Assembly: GCA_023449275.1 (NCBI GenBank)
Contig: JAEXJM010000012.1
Coordinates: forward strand, 1 to 24,486
Source: Pseudomonadota bacterium
GTDB taxonomy: Bacteria > Pseudomonadota > Gammaproteobacteria > Burkholderiales > Burkholderiaceae_D
Length of the DNA stretch: 24,486 nt
Direction: 5' to 3'
The notes under the pieces were generated by a model. The model worked only from the letters and a program-made list of their open reading frames with translations, was not told the origin of the DNA and made no database searches. The translations under genes and the position numbers were made by a program. Shown here piece after piece: positions 7,981-16,120 of this stretch; within the stretch, counting starts at the first letter, position 1; each line of letters opens with the position of its first letter.

Positions 7981-8311
7981 CTACAGTTTTATTATATATT
8001 ATTTATCAACTACTTCATACGTATAGTTTAGCGATCTCCTGTCTGTAGAGTCTCTTTTTCAACTAACTGGAGTTCTTTGACAAAGTTCCGAATCTGCTCT
8101 TGTGCAGGGTTAATATTAGCAATATATGGAGCAGGCGATTGTCACGGCTAGAACCCCTAATACCGTGCAACTGTTCAGAGAACGCTTTCTGTAAGTATAT
8201 GTATTTCAGTAAATATCTATTTATGTAATTATATATAACAAAATGCAGGACAATGCCGATAGAAATTTTTTCGTCGTTGTCCTTATATTTTGAGGTATTA
8301 ACATTACAGAT
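7981..8311. other. gene-free AT-rich stretch with short minus-strand remnant
   Basis: No complete gene is visible. On the minus strand 8028-8141 is open for 37 codons (YIANINPAQEQIRNFVKEL) between two stops without a start codon. It looks like the C-terminal scrap of a decayed protein, not assignable to a family. The rest (8150-8290) is AT-rich without structure. Confidence 0.4.
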
Positions 8312-8510
8312 TCAGTGTATCCGGCACTGAGCGCGCTTGTAGGCTCACGAATGCCAGACTACCGAGGAATTTTCCTGCGCGGTCATGGCTCCCAAACTAG
8401 TACCCATTATGGAACAGTGGTGCATTCCAGTGTCAGTTTGGGAGGACTCCAGGGGATGGTATTCGGGAGATTTCGGCCTCTTTCTATACAGGGGGGCAAC
8501 ATGGAATATA
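8312..8510 (+). pseudogene. tail-fibre C-terminal domain remnant (module B)
   Basis: The frame from GTG at 8315 encodes GSRMPDYRGIFLRGHGSQTS, THYGTVVHSS and LGGLQG. This is the conserved region before the end of Mu/lambda-type tail fibres (RMPDLRGxFLRG...). At about 8455 the reading must shift frame to continue as DGIREISASFYTGG before a stop. The fibre's start and its YLIRAR end are missing. It represents the part of the fibre domain just upstream of that kept in module A. Confidence 0.65.
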
Positions 8511-8577
8511 ACTCAGGAACTCGTCCATCAGCCAATTAAACAACCGGACAAGGGCAGCTCAAACAGCGGCCTTTTGT
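8511..8577 (-). pseudogene. decayed copy of the hydrophobic peptide gene (module B)
   Basis: The minus strand nearly repeats the module A peptide gene (LVRLFNWLMDEFLS preserved), but the Trp codon after KAAV is TGA, the start region is lost and the stop has mutated to TAT. It directly follows the tail-fibre remnant. In this copy the long hairpin between them is deleted. Confidence 0.6.
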
Positions 8578-8635
8578 AGGCTAAGATTTGAATATCATTT
8601 ATTACGCGCTCCTAGGGAGGTTTTCTTTCCATGCA

Positions 8636-8669
8636 AAAAGGCAGGAACGCTTGAGCGTTCCTGCCTTTT
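8636..8669 (-). terminator. Rho-independent terminator of the six-gene operon
   Basis: AAAAGGCAGGAACGC (8636-8650), loop TTGA, GCGTTCCTGCCTTTT (8655-8669) form a 15-bp stem with an A/T flank on each side. It ends the minus-strand operon 17 nt after the cupin stop and could also work in the other direction. Confidence 0.85.
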
Positions 8670-8686
8670 CAAAAAGTTTATGCCAA

Positions 8687-9103
8687 TTAGGCATTCTTGG
8701 GCGGGATTACCGTGCAACCAGGATCCGCACGCAATGCAGCTTCGGGACCGGCAAATTCATAGCAGGCCAGAATGCGCAGCACCCCGGTGCCTACATTATA
8801 AGTAGAGTGATATTGACCACGCTGCAGGGAAATCATGGTACCGGGATATACCTTACGGGTTTCACGGCTGCCATCTTCCTTTTCAATCATTTGTTCTCCT
8901 TCACCTTCAAGGATGAACAGATTTTCGCAACAGCCTGGGTGATTATGCCGAGCATGTCCCTGCCCTGGATCAAGGGTCACGATGCCGCTGACCATGCACT
9001 GAGAGCCTGTCACGCGAGGGTCGGTCAACCATTGTAGCTTGCCCCAGTCAAACGATTGAGTTTCAACGTCATCTACCGTTACAAAAGAGCGTAAGTTTGA
9101 CAT
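8687..9103 (-). CDS. single-domain cupin protein
   Basis: This 138-residue protein begins MSNLRSFVT at an ATG 6 nt after AAGGAG, which is preferred over longer upstream readings. It has both cupin motifs: motif 1 with His53, His55 and Glu60 (GHARHNHPGCCE, then LEGEG), and motif 2 with YPGTMISLQRGQYHS (His99). These four residues form the metal site of metal-dependent cupins, which act as isomerases, dioxygenases, decarboxylases or ligand sensors. It is the last gene of the operon, so it probably modifies or binds the compound handled by the pathway. The exact reaction cannot be read from the sequence. Confidence 0.8.
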   Translation of the reverse strand: MSNLRSFVTVDDVETQSFDWGKLQWLTDPRVTGSQCMVSGIVTLDPGQGHARHNHPGCCENLFILEGEGEQMIEKEDGSRETRKVYPGTMISLQRGQYHSTYNVGTGVLRILACYEFAGPEAALRADPGCTVIPPKNA

Positions 9104-9162
9104 GAGAATCTCCTTATGAGGTTGAGCGGTACCTAGAGAGTAGACCAGCGTCAGTGGAGAGA

Positions 9163-9756
9163 TCAGGAATAAAGCTTCTTTATCACCCAAGCCATGTTGC
9201 GCCCGAGTTCTTCCATGCTGCGCCAACCTTCCGCGTCTTTTTCCACTTCTCCGGGAGCTTCCCCCATGCCGAAAGTCCAGTAATTCGACATAGGAACAAC
9301 CATTTGTGTGACGGCAAACATGGAAATCATAGTTTGTAAAGCCTGGATGGCTCCTGCGCGCCGTACGGCAGAGATGGCACCGCCTACTTTACGGTAGAAC
9401 ATGCTGCCCTGTTCTCCCCGGCGGACGCGACCGCGCGCGATAAATGAAGCACGGTCAATAAGGGCTTTCATTTCAGGGGTAGTCCCAAACATATATACCG
9501 GAGAGGCAAGGATGATCCCTTCGGCATTCTTCATTTTTTCGATCCATTCATTGAATGGATCCGAAGTGATGGCGCAGACTTCTACCGCTTTTTTGCGGCA
9601 GGACAGGCAGGAGCAGCAACCGCGGATATTGGTTCCACCTACCTGCACCATTTCTGTAGATATGCCTTCGGATTCAAGTGTATCAAGGCAGTGCCTGACG
9701 AGACGTGCCGTATTTCCGTTTTTTCGGGGACTACCGTTAAAGGCAACTACATGCAT
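9163..9756 (-). CDS. iron-sulfur flavoprotein / NAD(P)H-dependent FMN reductase family
   Basis: The 197-residue protein starts with the flavodoxin-like FMN loop FNGSPRKNGNTARL (residues 6-19). A cysteine cluster C47-x2-C50-x2-C53-x7-C61 follows, matching the Fe-S binding loop of iron-sulfur flavoproteins of anaerobes, and SPVYMFGTTPEMKALIDR is the second FMN-contact region. It probably passes electrons between a ferredoxin or NAD(P)H and a substrate, or serves as an oxygen/radical-protective reductase. The start ATG follows AAGGAGAG. It lies 59 nt before the cupin gene and 32 nt after the transporter gene in one operon. Confidence 0.8.
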   Translation of the reverse strand: MHVVAFNGSPRKNGNTARLVRHCLDTLESEGISTEMVQVGGTNIRGCCSCLSCRKKAVEVCAITSDPFNEWIEKMKNAEGIILASPVYMFGTTPEMKALIDRASFIARGRVRRGEQGSMFYRKVGGAISAVRRAGAIQALQTMISMFAVTQMVVPMSNYWTFGMGEAPGEVEKDAEGWRSMEELGRNMAWVIKKLYS

Positions 9757-9788
9757 AAAACTCTCCTTTATTTTTTAATTAGTTAAGC

Positions 9789-11183
9789 CTACTTAAGCAA
9801 TCCAAGAAAAGTCCAGTACGGGACGGCTACAACCGCCAGCATAATGGGTACAAATACCATTCTCAGCGCAAGGGCAGGCACAACATGCTTATGAGTGATA
9901 GCTCCGGTTACAAAGATATACATGAACACTCCAATTTCGTACGGCAGGACATACTGTTCAAGGCCATACAGGAAGGAGTATGTAAGAACTTGAGGATCGA
10001 TTCCCAGCTGGAGAGCGAGCTGAGCCAAAGGGCCGCACATAGAGCCAGTAGCAGCCATGGGAGTGAGCAAGAAGTTAATTAACAGTCCACTAAGGTACGT
10101 AATGAGTACCGCCATGGTATTGCCTTGGCCCTGCAGAAGAGGCAGCATTAGATCTGAAAGCCATTTGTCCACATGAAGTGCGCCGGCTACCATGCCGATG
10201 GCTTGGCAAGAGGCAAGGAAGAAGACAAAGGACAGGTTGAGCTTGCTGAAGCTTTTGCCGTCGCACAGATCAACGCCCGGTAAAAAGGCTAGCAGCATGA
10301 TGAGGCTGTATACCATGGTTCCCGGGTAACCAATCTGCTTTTCGAAGATGAAGGCAAGTAGGCCGACGACAAGAAGAACCAGCACCTTGATTTCGCTGGG
10401 TTTAATGTTGCCCATTTCGGCAAGGCGCACTCTGAGGATATTTTCCAGATTGTTTTCACCCGGCAATGGATCCTTTCCGCGAATCATGAAAATCATGAAT
10501 GTGGAAAATGCCATGTAGAGAACGTTAAGTGGCCCCATTTGGACAAGAAAATCTGTCCATGGTTTTTGCTCTCCGGTGACATCCCATGTCGAATACATAC
10601 CCATCAGGTTGATTTCGCTACCTGTGAGAATAAACAGCGATGGAGCTACTGCGGCCAGAAAGCCTCCAAAGATCAGGGAAGAAGAGGTCCTGGATTTGGG
10701 ATCCACGTCAAGCGCGGCCACCAGGCCTTGGGCGATGGCCATGTATATTACGACACGGGCGAGCAGGGCAGGAACCAGCAGGACGACGACAAAGCCTGAA
10801 AGCATCAGGCCGATCATTGTTTTTGAATAGGATGATCCCAGCAACAGCATGCTGCGCAAGGCGATTCTCTTGCCCAATCCAGAATTGAGCATGGCATCGG
10901 CAATGATTAACGAAGAAAATGTGATCCACGGCAGAAAAGTGTTGAACGTGGCAAACGCTACTTTTGGCGGAACGACGAACAGGGCATACAAGAACAGCAT
11001 GCCCACACCAGCTGCCGCAGCCGGCATCAGTTCAAAAGCCCAGACGACAACTGTACCGACCGTAATGGCTAAAAAGAGCGGTGTTTTGGGATCAGCAAGA
11101 TCGGTCGGCACATCAATGCCCCAGTATACCAACAGGGCAATAACCACAGCAATTATCCATTTGACTGATCTGGAAAGCGTCAC
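9789..11183 (-). CDS. DASS (SLC13) family anion:sodium symporter
   Basis: The start is GTG at 11183, decided by GGAGGAG 6 nt upstream. The 464-residue membrane protein has about 11-12 hydrophobic segments. An N-terminal tm pair is followed by a region ending ELMPAAAAGVGML, and a C-terminal half contains LLINFLLTPMAATGSMCGP, typical of the second SLC13 helical hairpin with a Ser/Thr-Asn-rich anion site. Members import di- or tricarboxylates, sulfate or related organic anions with Na+. In this operon it is the likely importer of the substrate used by the TIM-barrel, Tm-1-like, flavoprotein and cupin genes, probably a carboxylate or sulfonate. That substrate assignment is inference. Confidence 0.85.
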   Translation of the reverse strand: MTLSRSVKWIIAVVIALLVYWGIDVPTDLADPKTPLFLAITVGTVVVWAFELMPAAAAGVGMLFLYALFVVPPKVAFATFNTFLPWITFSSLIIADAMLNSGLGKRIALRSMLLLGSSYSKTMIGLMLSGFVVVLLVPALLARVVIYMAIAQGLVAALDVDPKSRTSSSLIFGGFLAAVAPSLFILTGSEINLMGMYSTWDVTGEQKPWTDFLVQMGPLNVLYMAFSTFMIFMIRGKDPLPGENNLENILRVRLAEMGNIKPSEIKVLVLLVVGLLAFIFEKQIGYPGTMVYSLIMLLAFLPGVDLCDGKSFSKLNLSFVFFLASCQAIGMVAGALHVDKWLSDLMLPLLQGQGNTMAVLITYLSGLLINFLLTPMAATGSMCGPLAQLALQLGIDPQVLTYSFLYGLEQYVLPYEIGVFMYIFVTGAITHKHVVPALALRMVFVPIMLAVVAVPYWTFLGLLK

Positions 11184-11230
11184 GGAAAGCTCCTCCGGAA
11201 GTTTGAATGGCGATTGTATGCTCTGTGGGG

Positions 11231-11267
11231 CCGGTATGAGGCAGGAAACTGGACTGCCTCATACCGG
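11231..11267. repeat. strong intercistronic hairpin
   Basis: CCGGTATGAGGCAG (11231-11244) pairs perfectly with CTGCCTCATACCGG (11254-11267) around a 9-nt loop, between the PEP-hydrolase-family gene and the transporter gene. No T-run follows in the operon direction, so it more likely protects or processes the mRNA, or partly attenuates the downstream genes, than terminates fully. Confidence 0.7.
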
Positions 11268-11278
11268 TAATTATTGGA

Positions 11279-12106
11279 TCAGAATTTGATATTAATGAAC
11301 TTGCGAACCTGCTCCTTGATGGCGATTTCGGTAGGGAGCCGTTCCATACTGCTGGCTCCGTAGAAGCCCTGAATACCCTTGCAGTGCTGGAGGATGTAGG
11401 CGGCGTCTTCGGGATTGGCGATGGGGCCGCCGTGGCAAAGGCAGATGATGTCCGGGCGGACGGCACGGGCTGCGGCTACGCATTCGTCAATAAGCGGCAC
11501 GCATTCCTCAAGCGTTTTTGCGGTCTGGGCACCAATAGTTCCGGCAGTGGTTAGCCCCATATGCGGCACGAGGATGTCTGCCCCGGCTAAAGCCATGTTC
11601 TTGGCATCTTCTGGTGAAAAGACATACGGCGTGGTAAGCAGATCCATCTGGTGCGCCGTGGCGATGGCTTCCACCTCAAGGCTGTAGCTCATGCCGGTTT
11701 CTTCAAGGTTGGCGCGGAACAGCCCGTCAATAAGCCCCACTGTGGGGAAGTTCTGCACCCCGGCAAAGCCCTCTTCTTTAATGCGGCGCAAAAAATAGTC
11801 CCAGTTTACAAAAGGATCGGTACCGTTGATTCCAGCCAGAACGGGTACCTTTTTAACGACAGGGAGAACTTCGCGGGCCAATTCCAGTACGATATCGTTG
11901 GCGTTGCCGTAGGCTAGAAGCCCGGCGAGCGAACCGCGCCCGGCCATGCGGTACCGACCGGAATTATAAATGACAATCAGGTCAATGCCGCCGGCCTCCT
12001 CGCATTTCGCGGAAATGCCGGTGCCAGCGCCGCCTCCGATGATGGGTTCGTTGCGGGCAATCTTGGCGCGCAAGTTGGCAAGAATTTCGGAACGGGTAAT
12101 AGCCAT
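11279..12106 (-). CDS. phosphoenolpyruvate hydrolase-family TIM-barrel protein
   Basis: The 275-residue protein is a complete PF09370-type (PEP hydrolase / TIM-barrel signal transduction) domain: IIGGGAGTGISAK, NSGRYR (48-53), YGNAN (66-70), AGINGTDPF, CHGGPI (224-229) and GASSMERLP (250-258). The start follows TAAGGAG with 7 nt spacing. Bacterial members are poorly characterised. The family is related to TIM barrels that bind phosphorylated or small organic acids, and often sits beside Tm-1-like genes. Here it follows the Tm-1-like gene by 53 nt. The same fold occurs in two neighbours, the degenerate paralogue at 13385 and the activator's sensor domain at 14261. I expect an enzyme acting on the imported compound; the reaction is not established. 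Confidence 0.85.
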   Translation of the reverse strand: MAITRSEILANLRAKIARNEPIIGGGAGTGISAKCEEAGGIDLIVIYNSGRYRMAGRGSLAGLLAYGNANDIVLELAREVLPVVKKVPVLAGINGTDPFVNWDYFLRRIKEEGFAGVQNFPTVGLIDGLFRANLEETGMSYSLEVEAIATAHQMDLLTTPYVFSPEDAKNMALAGADILVPHMGLTTAGTIGAQTAKTLEECVPLIDECVAAARAVRPDIICLCHGGPIANPEDAAYILQHCKGIQGFYGASSMERLPTEIAIKEQVRKFINIKF

Positions 12107-12159
12107 GTCGTGACTCCTTATGTTAAAAGTGAAAAAATATTTTTTTCAATACGGTCCAA

Positions 12160-13353
12160 TCAGCCAATGGCTTCAAGGAAGTGTGTCCTTACGGCTTCGG
12201 CGAACTCAGGGGCGTTGAGATGGTGCGGCACACGGATAATCCGACGCGTATCCGTTTGCTTCACAGTCTGCTCTATGGCCTTGAACAATGCTGCGTCGGC
12301 TTCTGGATCATAGAAAGGCATTCCCGGCGCATCAATGGCGGAAATACCCCCCTCTGGAAGGAGAAAACGAACCTTTCCGGTACAGAGGTTGAGGCGTTCG
12401 CCAATCCATCGGCCCATGGCGGCATTTTCTTCGACCGTAGTGCGCATAAGCGTTACATTCTCGTTGTGAACGTAGAGGTTACGCTCGCGGTATTTTTCGG
12501 GGACCGTGGACATGGCTGCAAAATTGACCATATCCAGCGCGCCGACGCTGCCGACGTAAGGAATACCGGTACGGATGACTGCGCCAAGGCGATCGTCTCC
12601 CGCGCTCATCACGCCGCCCATAAATAGATCGCAGATTTCGGTTAGGGTAATATCAATAGCAAGTGATACCATTCCGGAATCAATGAGTTTTTCGAGGGCT
12701 TTCCCCCCTGTCCCCGTGGCATGGAAGACGAGAGGTTCATACTGTTCTGGCAACAATGCACAGACCTGCTGTACACACGGTGTCGTTACGCCGAACATGG
12801 ACATGCCCACGAGTGTCCTATTTTCCTTCTCTTCGGGAATAGGGTGTTGCACCATGCCCGCCAACGCATGGGCCGCATTGCCCAGTATCTTGCGCGTAAT
12901 AATATTGAGCCCCTGTACATCGGCTACGGACGGCATCATGCAGATATCGGATGCACCCACGTAGGGTGCCACATCGCCGGAGGCAACCGTGGACACCATA
13001 AGCTTAGGGAGTCCCACAGGCAGAGCGCGCATGCCGCGTGTCACGATGGCCGTATTGCCGGAACCGCCGAGTCCTATTACTCCGCTGATATCTTTTTGAT
13101 GTTCCACAAGGAATTCTTCGAGCAGGGTCCCCATTAGGGCCAGTGCCTTGCCACGGTCGGTAATGTCGGCAAAAACGTCGAGTTGTTTTTCACGAAGGTG
13201 AACAACATTCCCGATATCGGGAGGAAGCATCCTTTCATATATGCCTACATCTACGATGCAGGTGCTGATGCCCTGTGAGAAGAGGAGATTACGGACGTAC
13301 AGGATTTCAGTGTGCTTGGTATCGCATGTCCCGATGATATAGACATGTTTCAT
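12160..13353 (-). CDS. Tm-1-like ATP-binding domain protein (UPF0261)
   Basis: The 397-residue protein starts KHVYIIGTCDTKHTEI, the GT-x-DTK nucleotide-binding opening of the Tm-1/UPF0261 family. It contains GVIGLGGSGNTAIVTRGMRA, then STVASGDVAPYVGASDICMM, the other conserved core, and ends in the usual GGISAIDAPGMPFYDPEAD. Full family length is about 400, so it is complete. Plant Tm-1 binds ATP and a viral replicase; bacterial members are uncharacterised and commonly adjoin a PF09370 TIM-barrel protein, as here, so the two probably act together. It is preceded by the degenerate paralogue with 31 nt between. Confidence 0.85.
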   Translation of the reverse strand: MKHVYIIGTCDTKHTEILYVRNLLFSQGISTCIVDVGIYERMLPPDIGNVVHLREKQLDVFADITDRGKALALMGTLLEEFLVEHQKDISGVIGLGGSGNTAIVTRGMRALPVGLPKLMVSTVASGDVAPYVGASDICMMPSVADVQGLNIITRKILGNAAHALAGMVQHPIPEEKENRTLVGMSMFGVTTPCVQQVCALLPEQYEPLVFHATGTGGKALEKLIDSGMVSLAIDITLTEICDLFMGGVMSAGDDRLGAVIRTGIPYVGSVGALDMVNFAAMSTVPEKYRERNLYVHNENVTLMRTTVEENAAMGRWIGERLNLCTGKVRFLLPEGGISAIDAPGMPFYDPEADAALFKAIEQTVKQTDTRRIIRVPHHLNAPEFAEAVRTHFLEAIG

Positions 13354-13384
13354 GGCGATTCTCCCTTACGTTGAGATTCGCGGC

Positions 13385-14119
13385 TTATACCGCTCCGGCG
13401 TTTTCGAGGGATCGTATGGCATAAAATCCACTTAGATTAGGCAAAGAATGTGCCAACCTTTCTAGGTGCCGAGGGGCTACGGAGCAGGCGAATAAGGGGT
13501 AATCAGAAGAGATACGATTTGAAAGTGATACTATTTCAACTAAATAGTTATCAATTTGTAGCGTTGGGGACTCTTCAAAGGCAATCCCTGGATGCAAAAG
13601 AAGGGCATCGACTCCTACCGCGAGCATGATGTCGGCTTCCTGTGGGGAAGCGACCAGCGCAAGAGTATAAAGCCCTTTGTCCCGGGCAATGGCCATTAGC
13701 TGCGCTTCACGTTCAAAGCCGAGTCCTTGTTCTTCTACGATGGTGCGAAGGGAGCCATCCATGAGAGCCATGCTCGGCAAGTTGCAGACTCCCTTGAACC
13801 CCTTGTTTTTTATTGATTCAATCAACTGCCCGTGCTCCCGGAAGGGATCAGCGGCGCAGATTCCCGCCAGAATGGGGACGGGACAGGAAGTGAGGGCATC
13901 GTCGAATGCCTTTAGAACTATGCCATTAGCATCTGCGTATGGTAGGTAGCTGGAAAGCCAGTCGAAATTTCCTGAATTGTCACGAGAGCCATAGCAGGCA
14001 ACCAGCCAGTCAACGGAGGAAGGGCAAATTTCTCCAGGTAATAAGGGCGATCCGAACAGTGTACGCCTTTCTGCTTTTGCCGCCTGTACGAGTGTCTGAA
14101 CCTCTTTTTTAGGTAACAT
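13385..14119 (-). CDS. divergent TIM-barrel paralogue of the PEP-hydrolase family
   Basis: The 244-residue protein aligns along its length with the 11279 gene (PVPILAGICAADPFREHGQL, KNKGFKGVCNLPSMALMDG). But NSGRYR is NSGNFD (48-53), YGNAN is YADAN (61-65), and CHGGPI is replaced by ACSVAPR, while the N-terminal glycine loop is lost. It is about 30 residues shorter. It may have changed specificity or be a non-catalytic partner. The start ATG follows GGAG with 6 nt spacing. It is the first gene of the minus-strand operon, facing the divergent sigma54 activator across about 140 nt. Confidence 0.7.
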   Translation of the reverse strand: MLPKKEVQTLVQAAKAERRTLFGSPLLPGEICPSSVDWLVACYGSRDNSGNFDWLSSYLPYADANGIVLKAFDDALTSCPVPILAGICAADPFREHGQLIESIKNKGFKGVCNLPSMALMDGSLRTIVEEQGLGFEREAQLMAIARDKGLYTLALVASPQEADIMLAVGVDALLLHPGIAFEESPTLQIDNYLVEIVSLSNRISSDYPLFACSVAPRHLERLAHSLPNLSGFYAIRSLENAGAV

Positions 14120-14209
14120 TTTTTCTCCATGTGCTATATAGAAATATACATAATGGACGTGGGGATCTCGATGGAAATGAAAACCAGAATTGTATATGGA
14201 GCGCCTTTA

Positions 14210-14235
14210 TGTTACTTTTGAGGTAACACTTTTGC
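14210..14235 (+). promoter_or_regulatory. possible sigma54 promoter and dyad upstream of the activator
   Basis: GG (14222-14223), a 10-nt gap and GC (14234-14235) in AGGTAAC-acttt-TTGCA fit the -24/-12 spacing. The -12 box TTGCA is perfect and the -24 box moderate. A dyad TGTTAC (14210-14215) with GTAACA (14223-14228) overlaps the -24 box and could be an operator. Transcription would start near 14247, just before the ribosome site (GGGAG) of the activator gene, suggesting autoregulation. I found no equally good sigma54 site for the facing operon. Confidence 0.35.
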
Positions 14236-14260
14236 AACCTAATATACACTGGGAGTATAC

Positions 14261-16036
14261 ATGTTTACGGAAAACGTTTCTCGTCTCCGCCGTCTTGTGG
14301 AGGGAGCCCGTCATGCCGAGAAACCCCTTGTGTTTTCCATTCCCGGATCAGGGCTCAGCGCTATAAGTGCCGTTAAAGGGGGCATTCCTTTTCTCGTCGT
14401 TCTGAATTCGGGAATTTATCGTATATCGGGAGTCAATTCTTATGCATCGTTCCTGCCCTTCGGTAATGCCAACGAGCAGACAGAAGAGCTGATTCGTTCC
14501 CAAATTTTGCCGCGCTGCCCTCAGACCCCTTTGGTTGCAGGCATGCTTGTAGGGGATCCTTCATGCCCGGAACAGGAACGTTTCAGACGTCTGAAGAGCC
14601 TTGGTGTGGCTGGAATCATCAACTGGCCCCCTGTAAGTATGAATCAGGGATTTTTCTTTGATGCCCTGCGCAGACGCGGATTTTCTGAAGAACGTGAAGT
14701 GGCCATGCTTTGCGAAGCAAAAGAGCAAGGGTTTGTCACTTTTGGTTTCTCGGCCTCTATAGACAGTGCTAAGCTGTTTGCGACGGAAGCGGGAGTGGAC
14801 GTACTCATCATCAACGTGGGGTGGACGTTCTATGGTTCCGAACCACTGGAGAAGCAGGATCGCGTGCAATACGCGATCCGCCATGTCAATCAGGCTCTAG
14901 AGGCCGTACGCGAGGCGACTCACGGCAACTGTCCGATATGCTTGTTTTACGGGGGAGGAATCAACACAGCACAGGATACACTTCAGTTATACCAGCAGAC
15001 TAATATTGACGGTCTGGGCGTTGGGAGCGCCTTAGAATATTTCCCCGTAAAGGATCTGATCCGGGGGCTCTCCCGGGAATTTTTGGAGATCAGCAAGAAA
15101 AAGACATTAATTCAGGAGCTCAGGGAGTCACCTTCCGACGTCATAGGCACTAGCCAAGCCATGCTCGAACTATACCAGAGGGTACGACGCGTGGCGGCTT
15201 ATGATGTGAATGTCTGTATTGAAGGGGAGTCAGGGGCGGGGAAGGAGGTTATTGCTAATTCCCTGCATGGGCTCAGCCGTCGCAGTATGGGGCCTTTTAT
15301 TACAATCAATTGTGGTGCCATTCCAGAAACTTTGATTGAAAGTGAGTTATTTGGGCATGAGAAAGGAGCCTTTACCGGAGCACTGGAACGGCGGTTGGGA
15401 AAATTTGAATTGGCCAATCATGGCACACTGTTTCTTGATGAGGTCGCCGAACTCTCTCCCAAGGCACAAGTCAGCCTACTTCGGGCTATCCAACAAAAGG
15501 AAATTGTGCGCGTAGGGGGGAGGAAAAATATTTCTGTAGACATTCGTATCATCACCGCCACCAATCGATGTTTGAAGGAGCTCGTCTCAAAAGGAGAGTT
15601 TCGGGCGGATCTTTTTTATCGTCTAAATACGATTACTCTTTATATCCCTCCCCTGCGTGAACGCATAAGAGATATCGAAGCCCTTGTGAATCATTTTCTA
15701 AAAAAAATTCGCCAAACCTTTGGTTGTAAAGCAACAAGTATAAGCAAAGATTTCTTGCGAAGGCTCAAGCAACATTCATGGCCGGGAAATGTACGGGAAC
15801 TTCAACAGATCATTGCCGAGGCAGCTATTATGGAGGATGGTGATATATTAATGGGTTATAGCTTCCACCCTGATTCTGAAATGCCTCACTCGGCAGGAGA
15901 TGGGATGGACAATAAAAAGTTTAACCTCCGAGAAACACTCATACGAACAAATGGCAACAAAGCACAATGTGCCAAAATTTTAGGTGTTAGTCGGAAAACA
16001 TTATATCAATGGATTAAAAAATATGGGCTTAATTGA
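14261..16036 (+). CDS. sigma54-dependent activator with TIM-barrel sensor domain
   Basis: This 591-residue protein has three parts. Residues 1-275 are a PF09370-type TIM barrel (SIPGSGLSAI, NSGIYR 49-54, PFGNAN 66-71, GVAGIINWPPVSMNQGFF, YGGGINTAQD), a known sensor domain of some enhancer-binding proteins. Residues about 293-520 are the AAA+ sigma54-interaction domain with Walker A GESGAGKE (322-329), GAFTGA (369-374, sigma54 contact), Walker B TLFLDE and FRADLFYRL. Residues about 550-591 are a Fis-type HTH (NGNKAQCAKILGVSRKTLYQ). GAFTGA is intact, so it should activate sigma54 promoters after ligand binding. It is divergent from the six-gene operon carrying two homologues of its own sensor domain, so it very likely controls that operon. 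Confidence 0.9.
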   Translation: MFTENVSRLRRLVEGARHAEKPLVFSIPGSGLSAISAVKGGIPFLVVLNSGIYRISGVNSYASFLPFGNANEQTEELIRSQILPRCPQTPLVAGMLVGDPSCPEQERFRRLKSLGVAGIINWPPVSMNQGFFFDALRRRGFSEEREVAMLCEAKEQGFVTFGFSASIDSAKLFATEAGVDVLIINVGWTFYGSEPLEKQDRVQYAIRHVNQALEAVREATHGNCPICLFYGGGINTAQDTLQLYQQTNIDGLGVGSALEYFPVKDLIRGLSREFLEISKKKTLIQELRESPSDVIGTSQAMLELYQRVRRVAAYDVNVCIEGESGAGKEVIANSLHGLSRRSMGPFITINCGAIPETLIESELFGHEKGAFTGALERRLGKFELANHGTLFLDEVAELSPKAQVSLLRAIQQKEIVRVGGRKNISVDIRIITATNRCLKELVSKGEFRADLFYRLNTITLYIPPLRERIRDIEALVNHFLKKIRQTFGCKATSISKDFLRRLKQHSWPGNVRELQQIIAEAAIMEDGDILMGYSFHPDSEMPHSAGDGMDNKKFNLRETLIRTNGNKAQCAKILGVSRKTLYQWIKKYGLN

Positions 16037-16120
16037 CGTTGCGAGCTATACCATAATTTTTTTCCAGCGGTAAAACCTGTAGTCAAGGATGTCCACCCGG
16101 TGATCTGTACAGTTAGCTAG

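Noticed and set aside
8588..9037. Plus-strand frame opposite the cupin gene
   Set aside because: It runs through the terminator hairpin and is the shadow of the cupin reading, which has both conserved motifs.
11231..11267. Full transcription terminator inside the operon
   Set aside because: The stem is strong but has no T-run in the operon direction, and the next gene has a normal ribosome site in the same operon.
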